Of a stretch of 64,000 nucleotides of DNA, positions 35,205-44,600 are shown piece by piece (the first letter of the stretch is position 1; every line of letters begins with the position of its first letter). The position numbers and the translations under genes were made by a program. The stretch is from Natronosalvus hydrolyticus (GTDB taxonomy: Archaea > Halobacteriota > Halobacteria > Halobacteriales > Natrialbaceae). The DNA is taken from the NCBI GenBank assembly GCA_025517525.1, contig JAOPJZ010000009.1, positions 56,382 to 120,381 on the forward strand. Reading direction: 5' to 3'. The notes below the pieces were generated by a model. The model worked only from the letters and a program-made list of their open reading frames with translations. It made no database searches and had not been told where the DNA came from.

Positions 35205-35624
35205 ATGACAGAGAATAACAGCCACGAAACGACTGACGACGGTGCAAACGCCCTCGAGACGGATGGGGGTGTCAGCACTGACGCTTATCTCGACAAGGAG
35301 ATCAATATTTTCAAACCGGCGACACCGTTCATGCGGGACCACTTACTGGTCATCTGGGCTGCGTTTCTCGCCTGGATACTCGTCGTGTTCGGCCCCGTTA
35401 CAGGTGCGCTCCTCGCGCCGGAGTTTTTCGCCGAAACGACGGTTCTCGGTGGCTTCCCGCTGCACTTTTTCCTGACAGCGATCATCACGCCGCTTGGAGC
35501 GCTGGTGTTGTCGGTTGCATACGCGATCCAGCGGGACCGACTCGATACGAAATACGGCATCGAACACGAGACGGAGACGGCGGATGACGCGAGCACCGTG
35601 GCGGCTGACGGAGGTGACCAATGA
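35205..35624 (+). CDS. DUF4212 small subunit of sodium:solute symporter
   Basis: The 139-residue protein starts MTENNSHETTDDG (ATG 35205; a GTG at 35190 is possible). A hydrophilic N-terminus is followed by two membrane helices (about 47-72 and 88-110) with FMRDHLLVIWAAFLAW, then an acidic tail. This is the family of short proteins encoded next to acetate-type SSS symporters and thought to be their partner subunit. Its stop overlaps the symporter start by 4 bp, consistent with a two-subunit transporter. Confidence 0.85.
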   Translation: MTENNSHETTDDGANALETDGGVSTDAYLDKEINIFKPATPFMRDHLLVIWAAFLAWILVVFGPVTGALLAPEFFAETTVLGGFPLHFFLTAIITPLGALVLSVAYAIQRDRLDTKYGIEHETETADDASTVAADGGDQ

Positions 35625-37324
35625 TCGGTGAATTCGTCAGTTTACTCGAGCCAACCCTCTTGAAGGTAGCTCTCGAGCCAGTCACCCTCGAGACGGCGCT
35701 CGACGTCGGTGAATTCAAGCTGATTCCGGCGTTGACCGTCGCGCTCATGCTGGCGCTGTTCCTCGGCGTCGGCTACTTCTTCCGGGTGGCCGCAGTCGAC
35801 GAGCTGTGGGTCGCTGGCCGGTCGATCGGGAGTATCGAGAACGGAATGGCTATCGGTGCGAACTGGATGAGTGCAGCCTCGTATCTGGGCGTTGCCGCAC
35901 TGGTCGCGACGGCCGGGTACTTCGGCCTGGCGTACGTCGTCGGCTGGACGACGGGCTATTTCATCCTGCTCATCTTCATGGCCGCGCAGTTCCGTCGCTT
36001 CGGCAAGTATACTGCACCTGACTTCGTCGGCGACCGGTTTTACTCCGACTGGGCCCGTGGCATTGCCGCGTTCACGACGCTCGCTATCGCGTTCACCTAC
36101 GCTATCGGGCAGGCCAGTGGGATGGGGCTGATGGCTCAGTACATCTTCGGCATATCGTATGAAGCCGGCGTCATCATGCTAATGGGCGTCACCATCGGCT
36201 ACGTCGCGCTCTCGGGCATGCTCGGGACGACGAAGAACATGGCCATCCAGTACGTCATCCTCATCATCGCCTTCACACTCGGGCTGTACGCGACGGGCTG
36301 GAGCCAGGGCTGGTCGACCGTGCTTCCCTATCTCGAGTTCGGCTCGGAGGTGGCCGAAGCCGCGACCATCGAGGAGCAATTCGTCGAGCCGTTCGCGAAC
36401 GCGGGCTACTACGCGTGGGTCGCTCTGGCGTTCAGCCTGATCGTCGGCACCTGCGGTCTGCCACACGTGCTCGTTCGATTCTACACGGTGGACAACGAAC
36501 GAACTGCTCGCTGGTCGACCGTCTGGGGGCTGTTTTTCATCTGTTTGCTCTACTGGGGCACGGCGACGTACGCTGCCTGGGGCGGACTCCTCTACGACCG
36601 CGAGGTGACCGGTGGCGGCGGCTTCGCCGGCGAGGGCGGCATGTCAGGTGAGGAAGCCGACGCACTGGTCGTGTTGACGACCCAGTTGGCCGACCTCCCG
36701 ACCTGGCTCGTGGGCCTCGTCGCCGCTGGCGCGGTCGCGGCAGCGCTGGCAACGACGGCAGGTCTGTTCATTTCGGCATCCTCCGCGGCCGCACACGACC
36801 TCTACACGAACCTCTACAAGGAAGACGCCACCCAGCGCGAACAGCTGATCGTCGGCCGGTCGACGATTCTCGGTATCGGTCTCCTGGTGACCCTGATCGG
36901 CCTCAATCCCCCGGCACTCATCGGCGAACTCGTCGCGATGTCCTTTGCCATCGCCGGCACCGTCTTCTTCCCCGTGTTCTTCCTCGGGCTCTGGTGGGAG
37001 AACACGACTCGAGAGGGCGCACTCGCTGGGATGGTCGCCGGAATCGCTATCTCCTTTGGCGCGATCCTCAACGATACCGCTATCCCGATGTATACGGGGG
37101 TCGAAGACGCCGTTATCCCGGCACTGGCAACGTGGCTCCCCGGGACGTCCTCGGCACTCGTCGGTGTCCCGGTCGTGTTCGTGGTGATCATCGCCATCTC
37201 GCTGTTCACCGCGAACCCGCCACAGGACGTCAAACGTCTCGTTCGACAGTGTCACAGCCCCGAACCGATGCGTCGAATGGAGTCCGCGGAAGACGCCGCG
37301 AGCACCACCACTGCAGATGACTGA
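35621..37324 (+). CDS. Sodium:solute symporter, acetate-type large subunit
   Basis: The 567-residue protein has about 13 hydrophobic helices and SSS-family motifs: DELWVAGRSIGSIENGMAI, WMSAASYLGVAALVATAG, TAPDFVGDRFYSD, and FSLIVGTCGLPHVLVRFYTV (typical of the ActP-like branch). Placement directly after two acetyl-CoA synthetases makes acetate or another short monocarboxylate the probable substrate, taken up with Na+. A Gly-rich loop (about 325-345) lies between helices. The UspA gene begins 3 bp after the stop, so the unit is DUF4212-SSS-uspA. Confidence 0.92.
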   Translation: MIGEFVSLLEPTLLKVALEPVTLETALDVGEFKLIPALTVALMLALFLGVGYFFRVAAVDELWVAGRSIGSIENGMAIGANWMSAASYLGVAALVATAGYFGLAYVVGWTTGYFILLIFMAAQFRRFGKYTAPDFVGDRFYSDWARGIAAFTTLAIAFTYAIGQASGMGLMAQYIFGISYEAGVIMLMGVTIGYVALSGMLGTTKNMAIQYVILIIAFTLGLYATGWSQGWSTVLPYLEFGSEVAEAATIEEQFVEPFANAGYYAWVALAFSLIVGTCGLPHVLVRFYTVDNERTARWSTVWGLFFICLLYWGTATYAAWGGLLYDREVTGGGGFAGEGGMSGEEADALVVLTTQLADLPTWLVGLVAAGAVAAALATTAGLFISASSAAAHDLYTNLYKEDATQREQLIVGRSTILGIGLLVTLIGLNPPALIGELVAMSFAIAGTVFFPVFFLGLWWENTTREGALAGMVAGIAISFGAILNDTAIPMYTGVEDAVIPALATWLPGTSSALVGVPVVFVVIIAISLFTANPPQDVKRLVRQCHSPEPMRRMESAEDAASTTTADD

Positions 37325-37327
37325 CTC

Positions 37328-37792
37328 ATGTACGATACCATCCTCATTCCAACGGACGGCAGCCAGGTTGCACAACACGCGGTCGAACACGCGCTCGATA
37401 TCGCCGCGAAGTACGACGCCGACGTCCACACGCTGTACGTCGTCGATACTGGCGCGATGGACGTCGGCCTCGGGACCGAACAGGTCGACCGACTCAGACA
37501 GGGCCAGTTCGGTTCGATGCCCGAGGTGCGCGAACGAGCCGAATCCGCCACTAACGCCGTCGCTGAGGCCGCTCGAGGGAGCGGCTACGACCTCGAGGTC
37601 ACGGAAGCGATCACTGCAGGGCAACCACATCGACAGATCGCGAGCTACGCCGAAGATAACGACATCGACCTGATCGTGATGGGGTCGGCCGGCCGTGGCG
37701 GGATCAAACGGGCGCTACTCGGGAGCGTTGCCGAACGCACGCTTCGAACGACCCATCTACCGGTCCTCGTCGTCGACGTGCACGAAGACTGA
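37328..37792 (+). CDS. Universal stress protein, UspA family
   Basis: The 154-residue single USP domain starts MYDTILIPTDGSQVAQHAV. The ATP-binding loop is complete: IVMGSAGRGGIKRALLGSVAE (G-2x-G-9x-G-S/T), followed by RTTHLPVLVV. It starts 3 bp after the symporter stop, so it is co-transcribed. UspA proteins next to SSS or APC transporters are common and may tune transport in response to ATP state; here this is inference. Confidence 0.93.
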   Translation: MYDTILIPTDGSQVAQHAVEHALDIAAKYDADVHTLYVVDTGAMDVGLGTEQVDRLRQGQFGSMPEVRERAESATNAVAEAARGSGYDLEVTEAITAGQPHRQIASYAEDNDIDLIVMGSAGRGGIKRALLGSVAERTLRTTHLPVLVVDVHED

Positions 37793-38090
37793 AACGGCCT
37801 CCTGTCCCCCAACGGAGTCGGTTGGTGTCGGTGTGTTCCAGGGAATCTGGACAGCGTATTGGTGTGCTGGACTTCCCTCACCGAACTTCGCTCGCTGTCT
37901 CTCGATGCGGCAGTTTTGGGAGCCGACCATGCATTCGAGGAGGGGGCGTTTTCGACCGTACCTTCCAGCCTTACCAGTACGCTCGAGCAGGGACGACAAC
38001 TGAAGTCCCCCCGAGCGATCCCGTTCTCACCAGTGACTGGCTACCCGTCTCACTGTTTTCGGGAAGGTTCGACGTATGTTTTGCATATGA
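37793..38090. other. Gene-free stretch upstream of tfb
   Basis: The 358-bp gap between uspA and tfb holds, besides the palindrome and TATA box at its right end, nothing I can name. A minus-strand frame of 80 codons (37757-37999) crosses the uspA stop and has no promoter or family signature. Mildly AT-rich patches are compatible with regulatory DNA. Confidence 0.4.
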
Positions 38091-38111
38091 TGTGTCTGTC
38101 AAACAGACACA
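38091..38111. promoter_or_regulatory. Perfect palindrome (operator) before tfb
   Basis: TGTGTCTGT and ACAGACACA are perfect 9-bp arms with a 3-bp spacer (CAA). The site ends 4 bp before the TATA-like CTTAAT (38115-38120) of the tfb gene, exactly where a repressor or activator would contact TFB/TBP. Confidence 0.65.
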
Positions 38112-38113
38112 GT

Positions 38114-38121
38114 GCTTAATG
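38114..38121 (+). promoter_or_regulatory. Probable TATA box of tfb
   Basis: GCTTAATG lies about 33 bp before the tfb ATG at 38151, and directly after the palindrome. Confidence 0.45.
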
Positions 38122-38150
38122 CTTCCCATCGCTTCGATTGGGGTGAACCG

Positions 38151-39146
38151 ATGATACGCCCCAGCCGCGACAGAGAGGGAGCCGCGCAGACCGCGACTGA
38201 AACGGCACTCGAGGAGGATTCGACGGAGCGGACTCCTGAACTGGACGAGGAGGGCGTGAGACACTGTCCAGAGTGTGCGTCTGAATCGCTGGTGACCAGC
38301 GCCGACGGCAGCGAAGTCAGCTGTGAAGATTGTGGCCTGATTCTCGAGGAAAGCGGCATCGACCGCGGACCGGAGTGGCGAGCGTTCAATCACAGCGAGC
38401 GCCAGAACAAATCCCGCGTCGGCGCGCCGACGACCCAGACGATGCACGACAAGGGGCTGACGACGGCTATCGACTGGAAAGACAGGGACGCTTACGGCCG
38501 GTCGCTTTCGTCGGAAAAGCGCAGTCAGATGCACCGACTGCGCAAGTGGCAAGAGCGCATTCGGACCAAAGACGCGGGCGAACGCAACCTGCAGTTTGCG
38601 CTTTCGGAAATCGACCGGATGTCCTCGGCGATGGGCATTCCCCGATCCGTTCGGGAAGTCGCCTGTATGATCTACCGGCGTGCACTCACCGAGGACCTGA
38701 TTCGGGGTCGCTCCATCGAAGGCGTTGCAACGTCGGCCCTGTACGCGGCCTGTCGGATGGAAGGCATCCCGCGAAGCCTCGAGGAAGTAGCCGGCGTCTC
38801 TCGGGTCGACCGCAAAGAGATCGGTCGAACGTATCGCTACGTCGCCCAGGAACTGGGCCTCGAGATGGAGCCGGTCAACCCGAAAAAGTACGTCCCGCGA
38901 TTTTGCTCGGAACTCGAACTCTCCGAGGAAGTCCAGAGCAAGGCCAACGAGATTATCGACGTGACGACAGAGAAAGGCTTACTCTCGGGGAAATCGCCAA
39001 CAGGCTACGCCGCCGCGGCTATCTACGCTAGTTCGTTGTTGTGTAACGAAAAGAAGACCCAGCGGGAGGTAGCCTCCGTCGCACAGGTAACGGAGGTCAC
39101 GATTCGGAACCGGTATCAAGAACAGATCGAAGCGATTGGTCTGTAG
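38151..39146 (+). CDS. tfb: Transcription initiation factor IIB (TFB)
   Basis: TFB recruits RNA polymerase to TBP-bound promoters and reads the BRE. The 331-residue protein starts [14 protein letters not shown]. It has an N-terminal zinc ribbon (CPEC and CEDCG, about 42-64), the B-reader/linker ([20 protein letters not shown]), and two cyclin folds (about 140-225 and 235-325) with a C-terminal HTH ([21 protein letters not shown]). Haloarchaea carry several TFB paralogues that direct different gene sets; which one this is cannot be told. The 9-bp palindrome at the promoter suggests regulated expression. Confidence 0.96.
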   Translation: MIRPSRDREGAAQTATETALEEDSTERTPELDEEGVRHCPECASESLVTSADGSEVSCEDCGLILEESGIDRGPEWRAFNHSERQNKSRVGAPTTQTMHDKGLTTAIDWKDRDAYGRSLSSEKRSQMHRLRKWQERIRTKDAGERNLQFALSEIDRMSSAMGIPRSVREVACMIYRRALTEDLIRGRSIEGVATSALYAACRMEGIPRSLEEVAGVSRVDRKEIGRTYRYVAQELGLEMEPVNPKKYVPRFCSELELSEEVQSKANEIIDVTTEKGLLSGKSPTGYAAAAIYASSLLCNEKKTQREVASVAQVTEVTIRNRYQEQIEAIGL

Positions 39147-39152
39147 GAGTTT

Positions 39153-40403
39153 TCATACAGCCTCGAGTGGCTCCCGCAACGTCCACCGGTCCTCGAGCGG
39201 CTCGAGACGGTGGGGCTCGGCCCCGCGCTCGGCGAGCAATCCGCTGTGGTACAACATCGCCTTGAGTTGAAAGACGGTCGGGGAGTGATAGATCGACCCG
39301 TCCTCGAGCTGGCTGGCGATGAGGTTGCCGTCTTCGGTCAGCACACGAGCGCGCACGTCGTCGGTGCCACGGAGGAATAACTCGACGGCGAACGTGGGCT
39401 GCTGGACGTGCAGCCACTCCACCAGATCGACGAGTGAGGGGTCGGTGATTCCGTCCTCGTACATCGTCTGCAGTTCGGTCACGAGCAGCTTCGTGGCGGG
39501 GTAGGCCCAGATGACGCGTCTGGTCACCAGCCCCCACTTCGGCGCTATCGCACAGAAGCGCTTTCTCGAGCCGCTCCAGTCAGCAAACGATCGGATAGCG
39601 GCGTCGACGGAGCCATATTCGGTGTGAGCAAAGCGAACGACTTCCCGGCCAAGGGGGGTGAGGCTCGTCTCCGTCGGCGATTCGGTAATGAGTCCGAGAA
39701 ACGCCGCGCCCTGCCGAGCCCCGTCGACGGCCCGGACGACGTGTTCGGCCAGCACTTTGTCGGTCGGGTCAGGATGATACAGCGCCAGGGGGTACGCGAG
39801 GTAGTTCTTCGGGTGATTCAGGCTGAACGATTTGTCGGCGACGCCCTGAGCGGTTGCCTGAAAGCGGATCGCACTTGCGTCGCCGGTCGTTCGATTCCCG
39901 ACGACTCGAGGCACCTCGAGCGGTTCGACGACGCCGTCGGCTTCGACGCCGAGGACGCCAACGTTGAGTTCGCGAGCGAGCGTGCGCGCCGAGGAGGCAA
40001 TCGAGTCGGCCGGGGCTGCGACGTAGACGGCGTTGGCTTCGTGCAATCGGTCGTACGCCTGGAGTATGCCGCGTTCGACGTCGACGGCACCGCTCTCGGT
40101 GTACCCTTTCGCCTCGACGGCGATTAACGGCGGCTGGGAGCCAAAGCGTTCGACGGCGAGGAGGTCTGACTCGAGCGAGCGAACGCCTACCAGATCGGGG
40201 TACCCCGAGCCGACCTCGACGTGATTGAACGGAGCCAACTGTGTTCGGACGGCTGGCGAAATCGGCCGGCCGGGGAGCCACTCGTCTTTCCCAAACTGGG
40301 TGTCGCTGACGACGTAGCTGTTCGGTTCGGACGCCTCCGGAAACAACCGCTGTTTCGTGTGGGCGAGCACCTGCGGTTCAGTCAGCGTGGCGACGCCGGC
40401 CAT
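39153..40403 (-). CDS. Conserved protein with candidate PD-(D/E)XK nuclease-like domain
   Basis: The 416-residue protein starts MAGVATLTEPQVLAH. Residues about 60-130 show a pattern like the restriction-endonuclease fold: GSGYPDLVGV (Asp70), then PPLIAVEAKGY (Glu97, Lys99) with a following helix ERGILQAYDRLHEANAVYVAA that contains a Gln. The rest (about 190-416) is mixed helical, with a probable winged-helix near SLTPLGREVVRFAHTEYG. No signal or membrane helix. I do not recognise the full-length family. It converges on tfb with 6 bp between them and stands alone, so nuclease, repair or defence roles are all possible. Confidence 0.8.
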   Translation of the reverse strand: MAGVATLTEPQVLAHTKQRLFPEASEPNSYVVSDTQFGKDEWLPGRPISPAVRTQLAPFNHVEVGSGYPDLVGVRSLESDLLAVERFGSQPPLIAVEAKGYTESGAVDVERGILQAYDRLHEANAVYVAAPADSIASSARTLARELNVGVLGVEADGVVEPLEVPRVVGNRTTGDASAIRFQATAQGVADKSFSLNHPKNYLAYPLALYHPDPTDKVLAEHVVRAVDGARQGAAFLGLITESPTETSLTPLGREVVRFAHTEYGSVDAAIRSFADWSGSRKRFCAIAPKWGLVTRRVIWAYPATKLLVTELQTMYEDGITDPSLVDLVEWLHVQQPTFAVELFLRGTDDVRARVLTEDGNLIASQLEDGSIYHSPTVFQLKAMLYHSGLLAERGAEPHRLEPLEDRWTLREPLEAV

Positions 40404-40669
40404 ACCTCACGATTGCAGAGGGTCCGTATAAATGTGGGCTCGAGAGAGTGTTCGGCTATCCATCGGACTCTCGAGCCAGTTCGTGTGAGTCAGTTTGCTC
40501 GTGTTCACTCGAGTCGGTTGGGCCGTTTTCGTACGAGCCAGTTCGTGGTGTGGATTCCGCGGGCGACGTTTCGGTCCGAACCGATCCTTCGGCCTCGAGT
40601 TAACTATGAAAACTATATTAACTAACTATTGTACTCATAATATTAGACACTGATACACTACTAATTGCT
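40404..40669. other. Gene-free AT-rich gap after scpA
   Basis: The gap between scpA and the PD-(D/E)XK-like gene (both minus strand) has two copies of GAGCCAGTTCGTG (about 40472 and 40537) and ends in a markedly AT-rich run (40600-40665). The AT-rich part, read on the minus strand after the scpA stop, gives several T-runs and may terminate the smc operon. No coding signal was seen. Confidence 0.4.
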
Positions 40670-41629
40670 TCAGTCGGCAATCGCTTCGCTGGTTTCCGTC
40701 TCCGGAACCACTCGCTGAATCCAGAGGTCCCCGAACAGTTCGTCCTGCTCGAGGACGATTCGACCCCGGTGGGCGAGAAAGAGCAAGGCCAGATAGGTCA
40801 TGACGCGTGAGCCACCAACTCCTTCGATTTCGGCGTATAGCACCTCCTCGCGCCCCCGGTCGTAGTGTTCGGTGAGGGTGTCGTCGACGGTATCGATGAC
40901 GGCTTCGATATCCTCCTCGTGGGCCGTGTGCGTCACGTCGTTCGCCGTCGGTTCGTCGTCCACGCGGAAGTCGTCGCCCGAGTGGTAGTGCAACTCCTGG
41001 GTTCCACGGCCGTAGCCGCTGGGGGAGTCGCTCGTATCGTAACTTCGCGAGGACTTCCACCAGGTCCCGCGTTCGGCGTCCCGTAACTCCCTGACGAGTT
41101 CGTCCAGCGTTTCGGGCTTTCCGCGGGCGTGCTTGCGTTCGAGGCGACGGTCCATCTCTGCCTCGAGGCTGTCGACGGGGTCGAATCCCGGTTCGGCATC
41201 CTCCATCGCGCCGTCGTCCGCGAACGGGGCCTCCCAGGGCGGGAGTTCCTCCGCTTCGGGCTGGTCGGGGGCGAACAGTTCGTCGCTTTTCATCCGCAAC
41301 AGGACGCTCGCGTAAAACAGTGCCCGACCCGAGGTTCTGAGGTCGGCGTCGTCTAGTGCCTCGAGGAAGCGGTCGGTGACGGTGACGATGTCGATGTCCC
41401 AGGGGTCGATTTCGCCGTCTTTGGCGAGTTGGACCAGCAGCTCGACGGGTTCGACGTCATCGTCGTCGTTTGTCCCGTCCGTATCGCCCGTATCGTCACT
41501 ATCGACGTCGATTTCGGCTTCGTCGAACTCGAGGGTGGTGTCACCACCCGGTGACGACCGCTCTTTCGTTCCCGGCCGCTCGCTGTCTTCGTGGCCCGCG
41601 ATCTGTAGCGGGATGTCGTCCTCAGTCAT
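40670..41629 (-). CDS. scpA: Segregation and condensation protein ScpA
   Basis: ScpA is the kleisin that closes the SMC ring. The 319-residue product starts MTEDDIPLQIAGHED; the ATG at 41629 overlaps the smc stop by 8 bp. Kleisin features: VELLVQLAKDGEIDPWDIDIV near residue 60, LFYASVLLRMKSDEL (about 100), a long charged middle, and the C-terminal winged helix (YLALLFLAHRGRIVLEQDELFGD). The acidic N-terminal linker (about 35-60) is a halophile trait. No scpB follows within the window. Confidence 0.93.
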   Translation of the reverse strand: MTEDDIPLQIAGHEDSERPGTKERSSPGGDTTLEFDEAEIDVDSDDTGDTDGTNDDDDVEPVELLVQLAKDGEIDPWDIDIVTVTDRFLEALDDADLRTSGRALFYASVLLRMKSDELFAPDQPEAEELPPWEAPFADDGAMEDAEPGFDPVDSLEAEMDRRLERKHARGKPETLDELVRELRDAERGTWWKSSRSYDTSDSPSGYGRGTQELHYHSGDDFRVDDEPTANDVTHTAHEEDIEAVIDTVDDTLTEHYDRGREEVLYAEIEGVGGSRVMTYLALLFLAHRGRIVLEQDELFGDLWIQRVVPETETSEAIAD

Positions 41630-44600
41630 CGGCCGGCACCTCGGTTTCGTCCGGGTTGTCGCCGTCGCCATCGCTCGAGTCGGACCCGCTCAGGTCGATG
41701 CCGGTCACCGCGGAGACGTTGTCCTGTTGCATGGTCACGCCGATTGCGCGTTCAGAGCGGTCGAGCATCGCCGACCGGTGAGAGACGACCACGAACTGGG
41801 CCCGACCGGCGAGTTCGTCGACCATCTGGCCGACCCGTTCGGCGTTGACCGCATCGAGGAAGGCGTCGATCTCGTCCAGCGCGTAGAACGGAGCGGGGTT
41901 GTGTCGCTGGATGGCAAAGATGAACGCCAGTGCGGTCAGTGACTTCTCACCGCCGGACATTGCATCGAGGCGCTGAATCGGCTTGTCGCCGGGCTGGGCT
42001 TTCATCGTCAGCCCGCCGTCGAACGGATCGTCCTCGTTTTCCAGATGGAGCGTCCCCGTCCCCTCCGACAGTTTCTCGAAAATCTCGGTGAAGTGGGTGG
42101 CGATCTCGTCATAGGCGTCCATGAACGTCCGTTTCTTCTGGGTTTCGTACTGCTCGATGCGCTCGCGGATGCCGTCGGCTTCTTCGACCAGCGTGGCCTT
42201 CCCCTCTTCGAGGGTGTCGAGGTCCGACCGCACCTCGTCGTACTCGTCGATAGCGAGCATGTTGACCGGTTCGAGCGCTTCCATGTCGGCCTCGAGCAAC
42301 TCGATCATCTCGGTGACGGTCTCGTGGTCGGGGATCTCCTCGGGATCGTACTCGCCGACGTCTGCTTCGAGTGAGTCGATTTCCCACTCGAGCGCGTCGG
42401 CCCGTTCGCGGGCGGACTCGAGTTTGTTCTCGACGGTGTTCACCCGGTCCTGTTGCTGGTCGCGAGCGGTTCGGGCCTCGGCGACGGCCTCCTTGCACTC
42501 GCTTCGTTCGGCTTTGAGTTCGGCGAGTTCGTCCTCGAGTTCCTCGACGGCCTCGCGTTTGGCTTCGAGCTCCTCGTGTTTGTCGTCGATAGCGGCCTCA
42601 CAATCCTCGACGGTCGATTCGAGCTCCGCGATCCGATTCTGGGCGGTTTCGATGTCGTCGTGGAGATCCTCGATGGCGTCCTCGGCGTACTGCTTTTCGA
42701 GGCTCAACTCGTTGAGCGAGCTGTCGAGGTCGTCCATCCGGTCTTCGCGTTCGTCGATCTCGGCGTCCAGTTCCTCGATCTGTGCCGTGAGCTCGGGAAT
42801 CTTCGAGTCGGCCAGTTCGGTCTCGAGGTCTGCAATCTCGGCTTCGATACCCTCGATCTCGTTGTTTTTCGCCTCGATTTCGTTCGCGAGTTCGGTCATC
42901 CGCTCGTCGACCGTCTCACGTTCGTTTTCGAGTTCGGCTATCTCGTCTTCGAGCGTCTCGATTTCGCCTTCGACGCGGGCCCGTTTCTCCTCGACCTTCT
43001 CGAGTTCGTTCTCGATGGAACGCACCTCGTCGGCAGCATCGGTCTGGCGGTCACGGGCATCCTCGAGGCGGTCGTCGACAGCACGCAGGTCGGTCCTGAC
43101 GGACTGCTTGCGGTCCTGTAGCTGGGTGATTTCGGTCGCGACGCGCTCGAGTTGGCCTTTCCCGCCGCTTGCAAAGGAGTACCGCGAGCCTTTGCGTGAG
43201 CCGCCGGTCATCGCGCCGCTCTTTTCGACGAGGTCGCCGTCGAGGGTGACCATGCGATAGTCGCCCATGTAGGCACGTGCCGTCTCGATATCTTCGACGA
43301 CCAGGGTGTCGCCAAGGACGTACGAAAAGACGCTCTCGTACTGGGAATCGAAGTCGACGAGATTGTACGCGAAGTCGACGACCCCGGGGTCCGAGGGCGC
43401 GTTTGGCAGCCCACGGCTGCGCATTTTCGTCATCGGCAGGAACGTCGCTCGGCCGGCGTTTCGCGATTTCAGGTACTCGATACACTGTTGGCCAACGACG
43501 TCGTCGCTGACGACGACGTTTGCGAGTCGCCCGCCGGCGGCCGTCTCACAGGCGACGGCGTACTCGCCCGAGACGCTTCCCAGTTCGGCTACCGGGCCGT
43601 GAATACCCTCGATACTCGCGTTGTTGATGGTGGTGACTGCTCGGCCGTACGACGAGTCGCCGCTCTGGCCGGCGTTGGCCTCGAGTTCGGCGTACTCGGC
43701 CTGTTTAGCCTGTAACTCGTCGTCGATGTCGTCGAGTTTCGCCTGCAACTCGCGTTTTTCGTCCCGGAGGTCGTCGACGACGTCCGTGATGTTCGCCCGA
43801 TTGGTCGTTGCCTTTTCGAGTTCGCGCTCGAGGTCGTTACGCTCGGTTTCGATTTCGGGTACCGCTTCGCGTTTGGTCTCGATGGCGTTTTCTTTCTCGC
43901 TGACGGCGTTCGACCGTCGCCGGGCTTCGTCTAACAGCCGGTCTTGCTCGCGTTGGAGGTCGTTTTTCGCGGTTTTGGCCCCCTCGAGGGCGTCTTTTTG
44001 TTCCTGAAGGGCGTCTTTGACCTCGTCGTACTCGGTGTCGACGTTCTCGATTTCGGTCTCGAGGCGCTCGCGTTCCGCCTCACGTTCCCCAATCTCGGCT
44101 TTGAGTGAGGCTTTCTCGAGTTTGTACTCGCGCATCTCGCTCTCGAGGTCAGCTACCTGTTCTTGTTTGCGGTCGATCTGCACGAACGCTTCTCGTCGTG
44201 TGGACTCGGCCTCATCGATGCGTTCTTCGGTCGCATCGATCCGATCCTCGAGGCGTGAGATATCGCCTTTGACGGACTCGATCTCACTTTTGATCTGGAG
44301 CTGTTCGTCCTCGCCTTTGCGCTCGATTTCGGCGTTCAGGTCTTCGAGGTCTTCTTCGAGTCGCAACACCTTCCCCTGGCGTTCGTCGAGTTCGCGCTGG
44401 AGGTCCTCGAGGTCGTCTTCGAGCGTTTCGATGCGCGACTCGACCCGTGCCAGGTCGTCGCGTTTGTCCTCGAGTTCGCTGGCTTTCAGATACCCCTCGT
44501 ACTCGTCTTTCTCGTCTTTGAGACGACGATAGCGAAGCGCCATCCGGCGTTCGTCCTCGAGCTGGGAGAGTCGCTCGCGTTTCTCTTCGATACGAAGGGT

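Noticed and set aside
37757..37999. Minus-strand frame of 80 codons between uspA and tfb
   Set aside because: Overlaps the uspA end, no promoter, no recognisable family; kept only as a note.
42121..43260. Long plus-strand open frame opposite smc
   Set aside because: Ser-rich mirror frame of the coiled-coil region; smc is unquestionable on the other strand.
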